Made by a program: the position numbers and the translations under genes. 64,000 bases of DNA from Frigoriglobus tundricola (GTDB lineage Bacteria > Planctomycetota > Planctomycetia > Gemmatales > Gemmataceae): the NCBI RefSeq assembly GCF_013128195.2, contig NZ_CP053452.2:5952001-6016000 (forward strand), written 5' to 3'. Positions 1 through 8,158 of the stretch are shown piece after piece. The first letter of the stretch is position 1; each line of letters opens with the position of its first letter. The notes beneath the pieces were generated by a model that was given only the letters and a program-made list of their open reading frames with translations, had not been told where the DNA came from and ran no database searches.

Positions 1-309
1 GCCCACTTCGGGCTGTGGGACTTCTTCGCGTGCGGCGGGTTCGGTGACGACCACTTCGACCGCGACGACGTGGCCCGGTCGGCGCTCGCGTCGGTCCACG
101 CGCACGTCGGGCGGGCCGTGGACCCGGCCGACGTGTGGGTGATCGGTGACACCCCGCTCGACGTGAGCTGTGCGCGGGCGATCGGGGCCAACGCGGTGGC
201 CGTGGCGACCGGCTGGCACACGATGGACGAACTCGCCGGTCACAAACCGGACCTGATCTTCGACGACCTCTCCGACCACTCCCGGTTGCTGACCGCGTGG
301 GGGCGGTAG
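1..309 (+). CDS. HAD-family hydrolase, C-terminal part (5' end outside window)
   Basis: The reading frame is open from the first base, so this is the last 102 residues of a longer gene. It contains the late HAD signature VWVIGDTPLDVSCARAIGAN (about residues 47-66 of the visible part), in which the GDTPxD aspartates bind Mg2+. This is followed by the usual VAVATG strand and a DLIFDDLSD tail typical of phosphoglycolate phosphatase-like HAD enzymes, where it precedes the C-terminal helix. The nucleophile motif (DxDGT) and the cap domain lie upstream of the window. The substrate cannot be told from this part. The stop at 307-309 is followed by a repeat-bearing intergenic region, so it appears to end its transcription unit. 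Confidence 0.8.
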   Translation, partial: AHFGLWDFFACGGFGDDHFDRDDVARSALASVHAHVGRAVDPADVWVIGDTPLDVSCARAIGANAVAVATGWHTMDELAGHKPDLIFDDLSDHSRLLTAWGR

Positions 310-469
310 CTGGCGCGGGGTGAACCGGCCCCGATACACGAACCCGATGGCCAGCGAGCGGCGCGGCGTGAGCCCGCCGGTGCGACGCGGCACGAAGCGC
401 CGGCGGGCTTACTGCCCGCGCCGTGTTGTCGGTGGTTGGCGGCGCCAACCGGCGGACTCACGCCGCGCC

Positions 470-650
470 GCTCGCGCGCTCGGGTTGTAGGTCGCGGTCG
501 AGCGTGACTTTGCACGCGAGGCCCGACGGCGGACGCGCTATCCGGTTCTGCAACGCCGAGCAGCGCACGCGAGATCCGCAGAGCGGAGGGTCGTCGGGCC
601 TCGCGTGCAAAGCCACGCTCGACCGCGACCTACAACCCGAGCGCGCGAGC
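470..650. repeat. Large inverted repeat, 59-bp arms
   Basis: The arms 470-528 and 592-650 are reverse complements with one mismatch (58 of 59), separated by 63 bases. The arms contain the string TTGTAGGTCGCGGTCGAG on the left and its complement on the right. A diverged copy lies at 30258-30406. Short open frames across it are products of the palindrome. The rest of the 310-807 gap shows no gene. The element may act as a terminator or be a non-autonomous mobile sequence. Confidence 0.85.
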
Positions 651-807
651 GGGCCGACCGTTCCGCCCCCCCAGCTCTTGTCCGTTCTTTCCGCGCATTT
701 CGTCTCTTTTCGCTCAAGTGTCAACCCACTCACCCCCGTCTGCCGAAACCAGTTGTGACGGATGCGCCACGGGTCGCGCGGGGCGCGCCATTTCACAGGA
801 GTCAGGG

Positions 808-2694
808 ATGACGACTTCGCAGGTGACCGTGCGGTGGCTCGCCGTACTCGCGCTGGTGGCCGGGTTCTCCGCCGCCGCCAGTGCGCAGCCGGTGGCCGTC
901 ACCGCCGAGTGGGCGCTCAACCAGCAGCCGAAGCAGGCGGGGGTGAACGTCAGCACGCCGGCGCCCGATCAGGCGCCGCGGTGCAAGGTGACGCCCATCC
1001 CGAACCCGAAGGCGCCCGGCACGCCGATGGGCTACCTCGTCAGCGACGGCGACGGCAAGCCGGTGCGCCAGTTCGTAAGCTACGACGGGAAGAACTACAA
1101 CATCGTCGCGTTCTACGTGGACGGGGTCGAGGCGTACCGCGAGGTGTACCCGCCGGCCCCCAACGAGCCGTACCAGTTCCGCTGGCTCGGCCCGAACGGC
1201 TCCAAATGGGGGCTCGACCGCAACCGCGACCTCGTCATCGACGAGTGGGTCGTCATCTCACCGGAGGAGGTGACGCAGGAACTCGTGCGGGCGGTGGCCG
1301 CACGGGACCCGAAGCGCCTCGGCGCGCTGCTCGTGACCAAAGAGAACCTGGCCGTGTTCGGGCTGCCGCCCGCCGACGCGGAGGCGCTGAAAGCGCGGAC
1401 CGCCGGGGCCGAAAAACGCATGACGGACACCGCCGACGCCCTCAAGCTGTCCGATCGCACGAAATGGGTCCACGCCGAGTTCGGGGTGCCGAACACCCGC
1501 CCGGCCGACGCGTTCGAGGGCCGCGAGGACTACACCGCGCACAAGAACGGCACCGTTCTTGTGGAAGACGGCGGGAAGACCAGCTTCATCCAGACGGGCG
1601 AGATGGTGCAGATCGGCCGCGCGTGGAAGCTGATCGACGGCCCGGCCGCCGGTGCCGCCGGCACCGGCGGGACCGAGGGGCCGGTGGTGGAGCCGCAAAT
1701 CAAGGACCTGGTGGACCGGCTCAACGCGCTCGATCAGAAGGCGCCCGCCCAGCCGACGGTCGCGGCGCTGGCCGCGTTCAACGCCCAGCGGGCCGACCTG
1801 CTGGAGCAGGTCGTCGCGCGGGCGAACGCGAAGGAGACGTGGGTCCGCATGCTGATCGACAGCCACGCGGCCGCCGCCGAGAGCGACAAGCCGGGGAACA
1901 AGCACCTGGTCCGCCTGGGGCAGTGGAAGGAAGCGATGATGCGGCCGGAGGGGAACCCCACCGTCGCCGCCTACGCGGCGTTCCGCCTGCTGACGGCCGA
2001 GAACAGCGTCGGGCTGTCGGCGGCCAAGGACGAAAAGGAGCTGCGGGCCGTTCAGGAGAAGTGGCAGGCCGGGCTGGAGGAGTTCGTGAAGACGTTCCCG
2101 AAGTCGGCCGACGCCCCCGACGCGGTGATGCGGCTCGCGATGGCTTACGAGCTGTCCGGCGCAAAGGATTCGGAGCCGAAGGCGAAGCAGTGGCTCGAAC
2201 AACTGGTGAAAGCCTACCCCGACAGCCGGCCGTATGCGGCGAAGGCGGCCGGCGCGCTGAAGCGGCTCGACAGCGAGGGCAAGCCGCTGGAGCTGTCCGG
2301 CCCCCAACTCGGCACCGGTCAGCCGTTTAACGCGGCCCAGAAGGACAAGATCGTCGTGGTTTACTACTGGGCGAGCTGGAGCCAGTCGCTGCCCGAGGAC
2401 GCCAAAAAGCTTCAGGCGCTGGTGAAGGAGTACGGCGCGAAGGGGCTGACGGTCGTGACGGTGAGCCTGGACCACGACGCGAAACAGGCGGCGGACGCGG
2501 TGGCGCGGGTGGCCCTGCCGGGCACGCACCTGTTCGCGACCGGCGGCCTGGACGCCAGCCCGCTGGCGGCCGCGTATGGCATCATGGCCCCGCCGCACGT
2601 GCTGCTCGCGGGCAAGGACGGCAAGATCGTCAACCGCAACGGCCACGTCCCCGCGCTCGAAGAGGACGTGAAGAAGCTGTTGGCCGAGAAGTAA
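808..2694 (+). CDS. Secreted protein with C-terminal thioredoxin-like (TlpA/AhpC-type) domain lacking CxxC
   Basis: The start ATG at 808 is preceded by AGGAG and gives a signal peptide (MTTSQVTVRW, hydrophobic core, cleavage near ASA-QP at residues 26-28). An in-frame start at 718 would bury that signal and was rejected. The 628-residue product has a long N-terminal and middle region with no family I can name, including a helical, TPR-like stretch around residues 360-490 (VKTFPKSADAPDAVMRLAMA is reminiscent of outer-membrane TPR proteins). The last 130 residues form a thioredoxin fold: VVVYYWASW, then LTVVTVSLDHD, then a PPHVLLAGKDGKIV strand. Where TlpA or ResA have WCxxC this protein has WSQSL, so it cannot do ordinary disulfide exchange. 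It probably acts in the periplasm as a scaffold or binding protein. Confidence 0.8.
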   Translation: MTTSQVTVRWLAVLALVAGFSAAASAQPVAVTAEWALNQQPKQAGVNVSTPAPDQAPRCKVTPIPNPKAPGTPMGYLVSDGDGKPVRQFVSYDGKNYNIVAFYVDGVEAYREVYPPAPNEPYQFRWLGPNGSKWGLDRNRDLVIDEWVVISPEEVTQELVRAVAARDPKRLGALLVTKENLAVFGLPPADAEALKARTAGAEKRMTDTADALKLSDRTKWVHAEFGVPNTRPADAFEGREDYTAHKNGTVLVEDGGKTSFIQTGEMVQIGRAWKLIDGPAAGAAGTGGTEGPVVEPQIKDLVDRLNALDQKAPAQPTVAALAAFNAQRADLLEQVVARANAKETWVRMLIDSHAAAAESDKPGNKHLVRLGQWKEAMMRPEGNPTVAAYAAFRLLTAENSVGLSAAKDEKELRAVQEKWQAGLEEFVKTFPKSADAPDAVMRLAMAYELSGAKDSEPKAKQWLEQLVKAYPDSRPYAAKAAGALKRLDSEGKPLELSGPQLGTGQPFNAAQKDKIVVVYYWASWSQSLPEDAKKLQALVKEYGAKGLTVVTVSLDHDAKQAADAVARVALPGTHLFATGGLDASPLAAAYGIMAPPHVLLAGKDGKIVNRNGHVPALEEDVKKLLAEK

Positions 2695-2703
2695 GTCGCA
2701 AGT

Positions 2704-2777
2704 CGTAAAGTCGCAAGTCGTAAAGTCGAAGACCTACACTGGCGGAGGTCTCCGACTTTACGACTTGCGACTTTACG
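2704..2777. repeat. Inverted repeat of the AAGTCGTAAAGTCG family
   Basis: Arms 2704-2735 and 2746-2777 (32 bp, one mismatch) surround a 10-base loop just after the stop of the preceding gene. The left arm is itself built from a repeated 16-base unit (GTCGCAAGTCGTAAA twice). The same sequence family forms the 45-bp perfect palindrome at 21346-21447. It probably folds as a strong hairpin and may end transcription. Confidence 0.85.
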
Positions 2778-2876
2778 CGAACGCCGGGTGGCAATGACAA
2801 CCGGGGTATGCGGTGTTAGAATGCATATCACACTCCCGGCGGGCGTTGTGGGCCGGCGGTGGGGAAGGGGCCGGCA

Positions 2877-3356
2877 ATGAAGTGCCAGCGGTGTCCGAAG
2901 CAAGCCACCTTGCACATTACCGAGGTGCTGGGAGAGGACCGCTACGAAGAGGTCCACCTGTGCGAGGACTGCGCCAAGAAGTACCTCGTCGAACCGCAAA
3001 AGAAGGCGGCGGCCAAGGCGGTCGCAGGGGCCGATGAGGCCGCCGAGGTGGAGTCGGCGGTCGCGGGCCCGACGTGCGGCACGTGCGGCATCTCGTACCT
3101 CGAGTTCCGCAACCAGGGCCGGTTCGGGTGCCCGCACGACTACGACGCGTTCAAGGCCGAGCTGCTGCCGCTCCTGGAGAGCATCCACGGCGACGTGCGG
3201 CACGTGGGCAAGGCGCCGCGCCGGTTGCCCCGCACGCAGGGGGCGGTGGTGGAACTGACGGCCCTCCGGCGGCGCCTCCAGCAGCTCGTGACCGAAGAGA
3301 ATTACGAAGAGGCGGCCCGCGTCCGCGATCGCATTCGGGAACTCGAAAACGGCTAA
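2877..3356 (+). CDS. mcsA: McsA-like zinc-finger/UVR protein (first copy)
   Basis: This 159-residue protein has the McsA layout. An N-terminal zinc finger has C3, C6, C29 and C32. A second cysteine cluster has C67 and C70 of CGTCG and C85 of GCPHDYD. A C-terminal UVR motif (about 124-157) carries the EENYEEAARVRDRIRELE helix shared with UvrB and UvrC. McsA activates the protein-arginine kinase McsB in Firmicutes. The short start MKCQRC at 2877 is preferred because it begins directly at the zinc finger, as in the paralogue downstream. A 101-base gap separates it from that paralogue, and mcsB follows. I infer a role as a regulatory partner of McsB. Confidence 0.85.
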   Translation: MKCQRCPKQATLHITEVLGEDRYEEVHLCEDCAKKYLVEPQKKAAAKAVAGADEAAEVESAVAGPTCGTCGISYLEFRNQGRFGCPHDYDAFKAELLPLLESIHGDVRHVGKAPRRLPRTQGAVVELTALRRRLQQLVTEENYEEAARVRDRIRELENG

Positions 3357-3457
3357 CGCCGCGCGCGGCGGCCGGACCGTTTGACGTGCGGCAGGGCACC
3401 CGTCGGTGCCGCCGGATTTCGCGCCTCGAACCCGCTTGTTCCCGCACGGGGTGCGGC

Positions 3458-3958
3458 ATGAAGTGTCAGATCTGCGACAACCCGGCCACCGTTCACTTGA
3501 CGGAGATCGTGAACAAGAAGAAGCGCGCGCTGCACCTGTGCGAGCGGTGCGCCCGCGAGCGGAACCTGATCGCCGACCCGCCCGGTCCGCAACTCGACCT
3601 GAAGGCGCTGCTCAACCTGCTCATGAACCCGTTCCCGCACGCGGGACCGTCCGGCGGCCCGGCGGACAACGTGGTCACTCAGGCGGCGACCGACGCGTGC
3701 GAGGTGTGCGGCCTCACGCTGGCCGAGTTCAAGGCCGAGGGCCGGCTCGGGTGCCCCCACGACTACGACACGCTCCGCCCCACCCTGGAGCCGCTGCTCG
3801 AGCGCATTCACCGCGCGACGGCGCACTCGGGCAAGGAGCCGCGGGCCGTGCGGGTGCGCGAGTGGCGGCGGCAGATGCAGGCCGCGGCCGCGGCCGAGGA
3901 CTACGAAGAAGCGGCCCGGCTGCGCGACCTGATCCGCCGGTCGAGCAGTGGGCAGTAG
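3458..3958 (+). CDS. mcsA: McsA-like zinc-finger/UVR protein (second copy)
   Basis: This is a 166-residue paralogue of the gene just upstream, with the same order of parts. The first zinc finger is C3, C6, C28, C31. A linker is predicted to be helical (DLKALLNLLM). The second cluster is C81, C84 (CEVCG) and C99 (GCPHDYD), and a UVR helix spans about 132-161 (AEDYEEAARLRDLIR). The copies agree best in the GCPHDYD region and the UVR motif and differ in the linkers, which suggests an old tandem duplication. A small imperfect repeat (GGGCAGT) lies in the 83-base gap before mcsB. Two McsA proteins could make separate or mixed complexes with the kinase; that is inference. Confidence 0.85.
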   Translation: MKCQICDNPATVHLTEIVNKKKRALHLCERCARERNLIADPPGPQLDLKALLNLLMNPFPHAGPSGGPADNVVTQAATDACEVCGLTLAEFKAEGRLGCPHDYDTLRPTLEPLLERIHRATAHSGKEPRAVRVREWRRQMQAAAAAEDYEEAARLRDLIRRSSSGQ

Positions 3959-4041
3959 ATGGTGGGCAGTGGACAGTTGAAGACAAAGGAACAGGCGTCC
4001 TCTTCCGCTGCCCGCTGCCCGCTGCCGACCTGGAACTATTT

Positions 4042-5112
4042 ATGAACCTCGACACCCTGCTCCCGCACCTGGGCGAATGGCTCCGCGGCACCGGCCCCGA
4101 GTCGGACGTGGTCGTGTCCACGCGCATCCGCCTGGCCCGCAACCTGGCCGACCTGCCGTTCGCCACCCGGGCCACCGCCGCGCACAAGGCCGAGGTCGTG
4201 TCCCGCGCCAAGGACGCCGTCGCGAAGGCCGACGCCGGCCACACGCTCGAGTACCTCGACATCCCCGCGCTGCCCGCCCTCGACCGCCAGTTCCTCGTCG
4301 AGCGGCAGCTCATCAGCCGCGAACTGGCCGGCGGGTTGGAGGGGCCGCGCGGCGTGGCGTTCGACCCGACCGAGACCGCCAGCGTGATGGTGAACGAGGA
4401 GGACCACCTGCGCTTGCAGGTGCTCCGCAGCGGGTTCGCACTGGACGAGGCGTGGCGCGACATCGACCGGCTCGACGACGCGCTGGAGGCCCGGCTCAGC
4501 TACGCGTTCCACACGCAGTTCGGCTACCTCACCGCGTGCCCCACGAACGTCGGCACGGGGATGCGGGCGAGCGTGATGCTCCACCTGCCGGCGCTCGGCC
4601 TGACCAAGCAGATCGACAAGGTGTTCCGGGCGCTCCAGAAGATCAACCTCGCGGTCCGCGGGCTGCACGGCGAGGGCTCCCGCGCGTTCGGCGACCTGTA
4701 CCAGATCTCCAACCACGTCACGCTGGGCAAGAGCGAGACGAAGATCCTCAACGAGATCCGTGAGGTGATCGTCACCATCCTCCAGTACGAGCGCCAGGCG
4801 CGGAACGCGCTCCTGAAGGAGCGGCGGCAGGCGGAGCACGACCGCGTCGCGCGGGCGATCGGCACGCTCGGCAGCGCGACCATGATCACCGCCGAGGAGA
4901 CGATGGAACTGCTGTCCGCGGTGCGGCTCGGCATCCACCTGCACCTGCTCGATGGCGTCCCCGTGACCGCCGTGAACCAGTTGTTCATTCACACACAGGC
5001 CGCGCACCTCCAAAAAATCGCCGGGCACGCCCTGGACGGCGAGGAGCGCAACGCGGCCCGCGCGAAGTACCTGAAAACGAAGCTCCGCGAACTCGGTACC
5101 CACCGGCAATGA
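4042..5112 (+). CDS. mcsB: Protein-arginine kinase McsB (ATP:guanido phosphotransferase family)
   Basis: This 356-residue protein has the guanido-kinase catalytic domain: the phosphate-binding STRIR (26-30), the NEED loop (118-121), CPTNVGTGMRAS (166-177), and the GEGS glutamate at 211, which corresponds to the catalytic glutamate region of McsB. It lacks the N-terminal domain of creatine and arginine kinases, as bacterial McsB does. The C-terminal helical part ends with RNAARAKYL (336-344), which resembles the RDxxRA phosphoarginine-binding pocket of McsB. The start MNLDTLLPHL at 4042 was chosen because the conserved sequence begins within 25 residues; the upstream frame overlaps mcsA. It is expected to phosphorylate arginines on proteins, marking them for Clp proteolysis. 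Its stop overlaps the next start by four bases. Confidence 0.92.
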   Translation: MNLDTLLPHLGEWLRGTGPESDVVVSTRIRLARNLADLPFATRATAAHKAEVVSRAKDAVAKADAGHTLEYLDIPALPALDRQFLVERQLISRELAGGLEGPRGVAFDPTETASVMVNEEDHLRLQVLRSGFALDEAWRDIDRLDDALEARLSYAFHTQFGYLTACPTNVGTGMRASVMLHLPALGLTKQIDKVFRALQKINLAVRGLHGEGSRAFGDLYQISNHVTLGKSETKILNEIREVIVTILQYERQARNALLKERRQAEHDRVARAIGTLGSATMITAEETMELLSAVRLGIHLHLLDGVPVTAVNQLFIHTQAAHLQKIAGHALDGEERNAARAKYLKTKLRELGTHRQ

Positions 5113-5675
5113 CCACGGACGAACCGGTCCCCCAGGAACCCACCCCCAACCCCTCCCTGAAGGGAGGGGAGCGAGACCTCCGGACCTCCCACGCCTTCGG
5201 AGAGTTCAAGGAGGCGTCGCGCGCGTTCGCCCCCTTCCCTTCAGGGAGGGGGGCCGGGGGGGTAGGTCCTCTTCGCCTTCTCCACGTCCTCACGCTCCTC
5301 GCTTTTTTTGGTCTTTGGACATGGAAGCTGCTCGAAGAGCAACCCGTGCCCGAGGCCATTTCGGCTCAGCTCACGGGCGACATGCGGTTCGGGGCGGCCA
5401 AGTCGCTGCACGCCGTCGGGTACGGGTTCCTGACCGTCCTGGCCGTGACGCTGCCGGTGCCGAACTACTGGCGGTGGTTCTTCGTGGGGCTGCTCGCGCT
5501 GCACGGGGTCGCGACCGAAATCGCCCAAACGTACGTGCCCGGCCGCACCGGTCGCGTGATGGATGTGCTGATCGACTGGGCCGGGATCACGCTGGGTGTA
5601 TTGATCTGGAAAGTGTGGTCGGTCAGGTGGCGCCCGCCCGAGGTCGATTCGCACCGGGCCGGCGCCACGTCCTGA
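5109..5675 (+). CDS. VanZ-like membrane protein carrying an in-frame repeat insertion
   Basis: The ATGA overlap with mcsB implies translational coupling. The last 130 residues (about 58-175) show four hydrophobic segments and the VanZ-like pattern of a helix followed by KSLHAVGYGFLTVLAV, then TEIAQTYVPGRTGRVMDVLI, with the conserved E-x-x-Q and GR-x-x-D-x-x-x-D residues. The function of VanZ-family proteins outside glycopeptide resistance is poorly known. Residues 8-55 are unlike any membrane protein: PTPNPSLKGGERDL at the start and APFPSGRGAGGVGPL at the end are the translations of the two arms of a dispersed GC-rich inverted repeat (5138-5267). The natural N-terminus is therefore interrupted or extended by a repeat element without loss of frame. 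Confidence 0.75.
   Translation: MTTDEPVPQEPTPNPSLKGGERDLRTSHAFGEFKEASRAFAPFPSGRGAGGVGPLRLLHVLTLLAFFGLWTWKLLEEQPVPEAISAQLTGDMRFGAAKSLHAVGYGFLTVLAVTLPVPNYWRWFFVGLLALHGVATEIAQTYVPGRTGRVMDVLIDWAGITLGVLIWKVWSVRWRPPEVDSHRAGATS
5138..5267. repeat. GC-rich inverted repeat inside the vanZ-like gene
   Basis: The left arm (5138-5169, with CCTCCCTGAAGGGAGGGG) and right arm (5231-5267, with CCTTCAGGGAGGGG followed by GCCGGGGGGG) pair imperfectly. Each half also holds its own short palindrome around TGAAGGGA or TTCAGGGA. The element is translated in frame as part of the gene at 5109. A related GC-rich element sits upstream of the glycosyltransferase at 35465. Confidence 0.75.
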
Positions 5676-5690
5676 AAATCCGCTTTCTGT

Positions 5691-6158
5691 TCACGCCGCC
5701 TGTTTCATGAGTTCCGCGCACCGGCGGTGCATCTCATCAATCGACACGTCTTCGATGTGCGTGGTCAGCGTCCAAACGTGGCCGAACGGGTCGAGTACGG
5801 TGCCGGAGCGGTCGCCGTAGAACTGGTCCGCGACCGGCTTGTACTCCTTCGCACCGGCCGCGATGGCGCGGGCGAACGCCGCATCCACGTCCGCGAGAAA
5901 CACGACCAGACCGCCACTGGTGCCGCCGAGGGCCTCGGGCGAGCGGTTGCCGAACGCCGGCATCTCGTCGCTGAGCATGACCCGTGACCCGCCGACCTCG
6001 ATCTCGGCGTGCATGACGGTCCCGTCCGGTGCGGCGAACCGCATGATTTCGACCGCGCCGAGCGCGGCCTTATAGAACTCGATGGCCTTCGCGCCCCCGC
6101 GCACCGTAATGTACGGCGTGACCGTGTGATAGCCGGCGGGGATGTGACTGACGGGCAT
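5691..6158 (-). CDS. VOC-superfamily (glyoxalase/PhnB-like) protein
   Basis: This is a 155-residue protein. After MPVSHIPAGYHTVTPYITV it has the vicinal-oxygen-chelate beta-alpha pattern with AIEFYKAALGAVEIMRF and a DGTVMHAEIEVGGSRVMLSDE strand pair. Later come DVDAAFARAIAAGAKE and DRSGTVLDPFGHVWTL. These match the PhnB/YhhH-like VOC family, whose members are often of unknown function. The GGAGG ribosome-binding site sits six bases upstream of the ATG at 6158. A C-terminal extension of about 20 residues (IDEMHRRCAELMKQAA) follows the fold. It is 110 bases downstream of the epimerase gene on the same strand, so cotranscription is possible. Confidence 0.85.
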   Translation of the reverse strand: MPVSHIPAGYHTVTPYITVRGGAKAIEFYKAALGAVEIMRFAAPDGTVMHAEIEVGGSRVMLSDEMPAFGNRSPEALGGTSGGLVVFLADVDAAFARAIAAGAKEYKPVADQFYGDRSGTVLDPFGHVWTLTTHIEDVSIDEMHRRCAELMKQAA

Positions 6159-6268
6159 GGCGGACCTCCGTAAGGGTGGCTGAAACCGCCCGAACAGTAC
6201 CCACCTGGCCAAGGTGTACGCAATGCCAGTTTTTCCGCACGGACTTGGTGACCGGCGGGAGCGCCCGG

Positions 6269-7294
6269 TCACCCGGCCTTCGTCGGCGCCGATCCCGGGC
6301 TCTTGTACCACTCCAGGGTCCGCTTCATGCCCTCGTCGAACAGCACGCGCGGGGCGTACCCGAGTTTCGTGCGGGCCTTCGCGATGGAGAAATCGAGGTT
6401 CAGACCGGCGAACTTGAGTTGCGCCTGCGTGATCCGCGGCGGGTGCGGCTTGTTCTGCCGGCGGAACACCCCTTCGCGCCAGTTCGCCATCAGCCGCGCG
6501 AGCCATACTGGCACCGGCGGGAACCCCCGCGGGCGCTTTAGCCCCATCCCGTCGGCCACCGTCTCGAAGAAGCGGCGCTTGCTCACGAACTCGCCGTCGG
6601 TGATGTTGAACACCTCGCCCACACAGGTCGCGGCCGGCGCGTCGATCGCGAGCAGCACCGCGTCCGCGATGTTCCCGACGTAAGTGGTGTTCAGGGCGTA
6701 CCGGCCGCGGGCGATGTACATCACGCTCCGCTCCTTCAACCGGTCCGCCAGGCGCGGGAGGACGGTGCGGTCGCGCGGGCCGTACACGAACCCCGGCCGC
6801 AGGATCGTCACCGGCACCTGCTGCTTGCGGTGGTACTGGAGCGCGAGCCGCTCGGCCTCGACCTTGGACTGCGTGTAGCCGTCGATGTGGTCGTTCGGCA
6901 GCGGTTCGGTTTCGTCGGTCGCGTAGTGGTGCCGGGCGGCGTAGACGCCGAGCGAGCTGACGTGAACGAACCGGTGCAGCGGGCGGCCCAGAACCGCGTC
7001 GAACAGGTTGCGGAGGCCCTCGACGTTGACCGCCCGGTACCCGTCCGCGTGGCCCCAGTCGCCGACCTTCGCCGCGCAGTTCACGACCACGTCGCAACCG
7101 TCGGCGGCCCGCTTGACGGTGCCGGCGTCCGTCAGGTCGCCCCGAACCACGGTGACGCCGAGGGGCTCGAGAAACGCGGTGTCGCTGCCCGCGCGGGCGA
7201 GCGTGCGGACCGTATCACCGCGGCGGACGAGCGCCTCGGCCACGTGCGACCCGACGAACCCGGTCGCGCCGGTTAACAAAACGGTGTGCGGCAT
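6269..7294 (-). CDS. NAD(P)-dependent epimerase/dehydratase (extended SDR)
   Basis: The Rossmann signature TGATGFVGSHV lies at residues 7-17, followed by LTDAGTVKRAADGCDVVVNCAA and the extended-SDR stretch FVHVSSLGVYA. The catalytic tyrosine and lysine appear in GYTQSKVEAERL, and ILRPGFVYGPRDRT follows. These place it with the 3-beta-hydroxysteroid dehydrogenase/UDP-sugar epimerase group. The 341-residue length is normal for that group. The ATG at 7294 is preferred over a TTG nine bases upstream because it starts directly before the first beta strand; neither has a clear ribosome-binding site. The substrate may be a nucleotide sugar or a lipid-linked ketone; the sequence does not decide. Confidence 0.88.
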   Translation of the reverse strand: MPHTVLLTGATGFVGSHVAEALVRRGDTVRTLARAGSDTAFLEPLGVTVVRGDLTDAGTVKRAADGCDVVVNCAAKVGDWGHADGYRAVNVEGLRNLFDAVLGRPLHRFVHVSSLGVYAARHHYATDETEPLPNDHIDGYTQSKVEAERLALQYHRKQQVPVTILRPGFVYGPRDRTVLPRLADRLKERSVMYIARGRYALNTTYVGNIADAVLLAIDAPAATCVGEVFNITDGEFVSKRRFFETVADGMGLKRPRGFPPVPVWLARLMANWREGVFRRQNKPHPPRITQAQLKFAGLNLDFSIAKARTKLGYAPRVLFDEGMKRTLEWYKSPGSAPTKAG

Positions 7295-7431
7295 CGGGGG
7301 CAATCCGAAGAAGAGTGAAGCAGCGGATGTTGTGGGGAATCACGCGCGAACGGCAAGCAGTCTCGGCGTTGAAACCCGGGACTCCGCGCAGTGCTTCATT
7401 CCGTGCGGTCGAGGAAGGGGTTCGAGCGGCG

Positions 7432-7947
7432 TCAGCCCGCGACAGCGGGTTCGACCGCGACTTCTGCGATGTGGAACGTGAGGCGGCGGTTACAGAGTGT
7501 GATCTGGTCGCCCGATTGAAGGCGGGTCGGATTGGGGATCTTCTTACCGTTCAGAACGGTGCCGTTTTTCGATGCCACGTCGTGCAGTTCGCACCGCATG
7601 TCGGAATGAATCAGGATCGCGCAGTGCCGACGGGAAACGCACTCGTCGCGCACCACGACATCATTATCCGGGAGCCGGCCGATGCTGTTCATCCCGACGT
7701 GGAGGGGATAAACGTTAACGCCGTCCTTGAGATAGAAGGTGAACCGTCCGGCCGGGCCGGAAGCGAGCGGGCCCGGCGGAGCGGCAAGCGTCGCGGCGCT
7801 GAGGCGCTCGTCGTCGGCCAAGATCCGGACGTCTCCGGCGATCGTCTGGCTACCACAGGCGGCCTTGATGGCTTCACGCGCAGCACGGAACGACTCCCTT
7901 CTGGGTTGTCCTTCCAGGTGCAGACTGTGGAGCCGGGGGTCTGACAT
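7432..7947 (-). CDS. FHA-domain protein
   Basis: This 171-residue protein begins with about 65 residues of unassigned sequence. A forkhead-associated domain follows, with the phosphothreonine-binding motifs in order: IGR at 89-91, SRRH at 105-108, and KNGTVLNG from 127. FHA domains read phosphothreonine and commonly serve Hanks-type kinases, and one such kinase is encoded 2.7 kb away at 10640. The ATG at 7947 has GGAGG seven bases upstream. There is no signal peptide, so it is cytoplasmic. It has no output domain and probably acts as an adaptor. Confidence 0.88.
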   Translation of the reverse strand: MSDPRLHSLHLEGQPRRESFRAAREAIKAACGSQTIAGDVRILADDERLSAATLAAPPGPLASGPAGRFTFYLKDGVNVYPLHVGMNSIGRLPDNDVVVRDECVSRRHCAILIHSDMRCELHDVASKNGTVLNGKKIPNPTRLQSGDQITLCNRRLTFHIAEVAVEPAVAG

Positions 7948-7970
7948 GTCCGCCTCCGGGCGGCCCGACC

Positions 7971-7994
7971 GGGAACGGCGTAAGTACCGTTCCC
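7971..7994. other. Short hairpin in AT-richer spacer upstream of the FHA gene
   Basis: GGGAACGG (7971-7978) and CCGTTCCC (7987-7994) pair perfectly around an eight-base loop in the 7948-8158 spacer. The rest of the spacer is AT-richer than its surroundings and has three close copies of CGTCAATG or its near match. It separates FHA from greA, which read the same way, so it may end greA transcription or control FHA expression. I see no clear promoter. Confidence 0.4.
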
Positions 7995-8158
7995 ATCAAT
8001 AGCATTCGTCAATGATGAGTGTCCGTCAATGCATTTGACGGAAAATCGGATGCTGTTCTAATCGTACTGCCCGGCCTTGCCTAGCGTAATTTCTTGTCGA
8101 CTAAGAAAAACGGGCAAAAATTCAGGTAAGTGGCTCTGGGTTGCACTTCAGCGCGAAA

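Noticed and set aside
423-811. Several short frames across the 470-650 palindrome
   Set aside because: The arms read as mirror-image peptides, so they are products of the inverted repeat and not genes.
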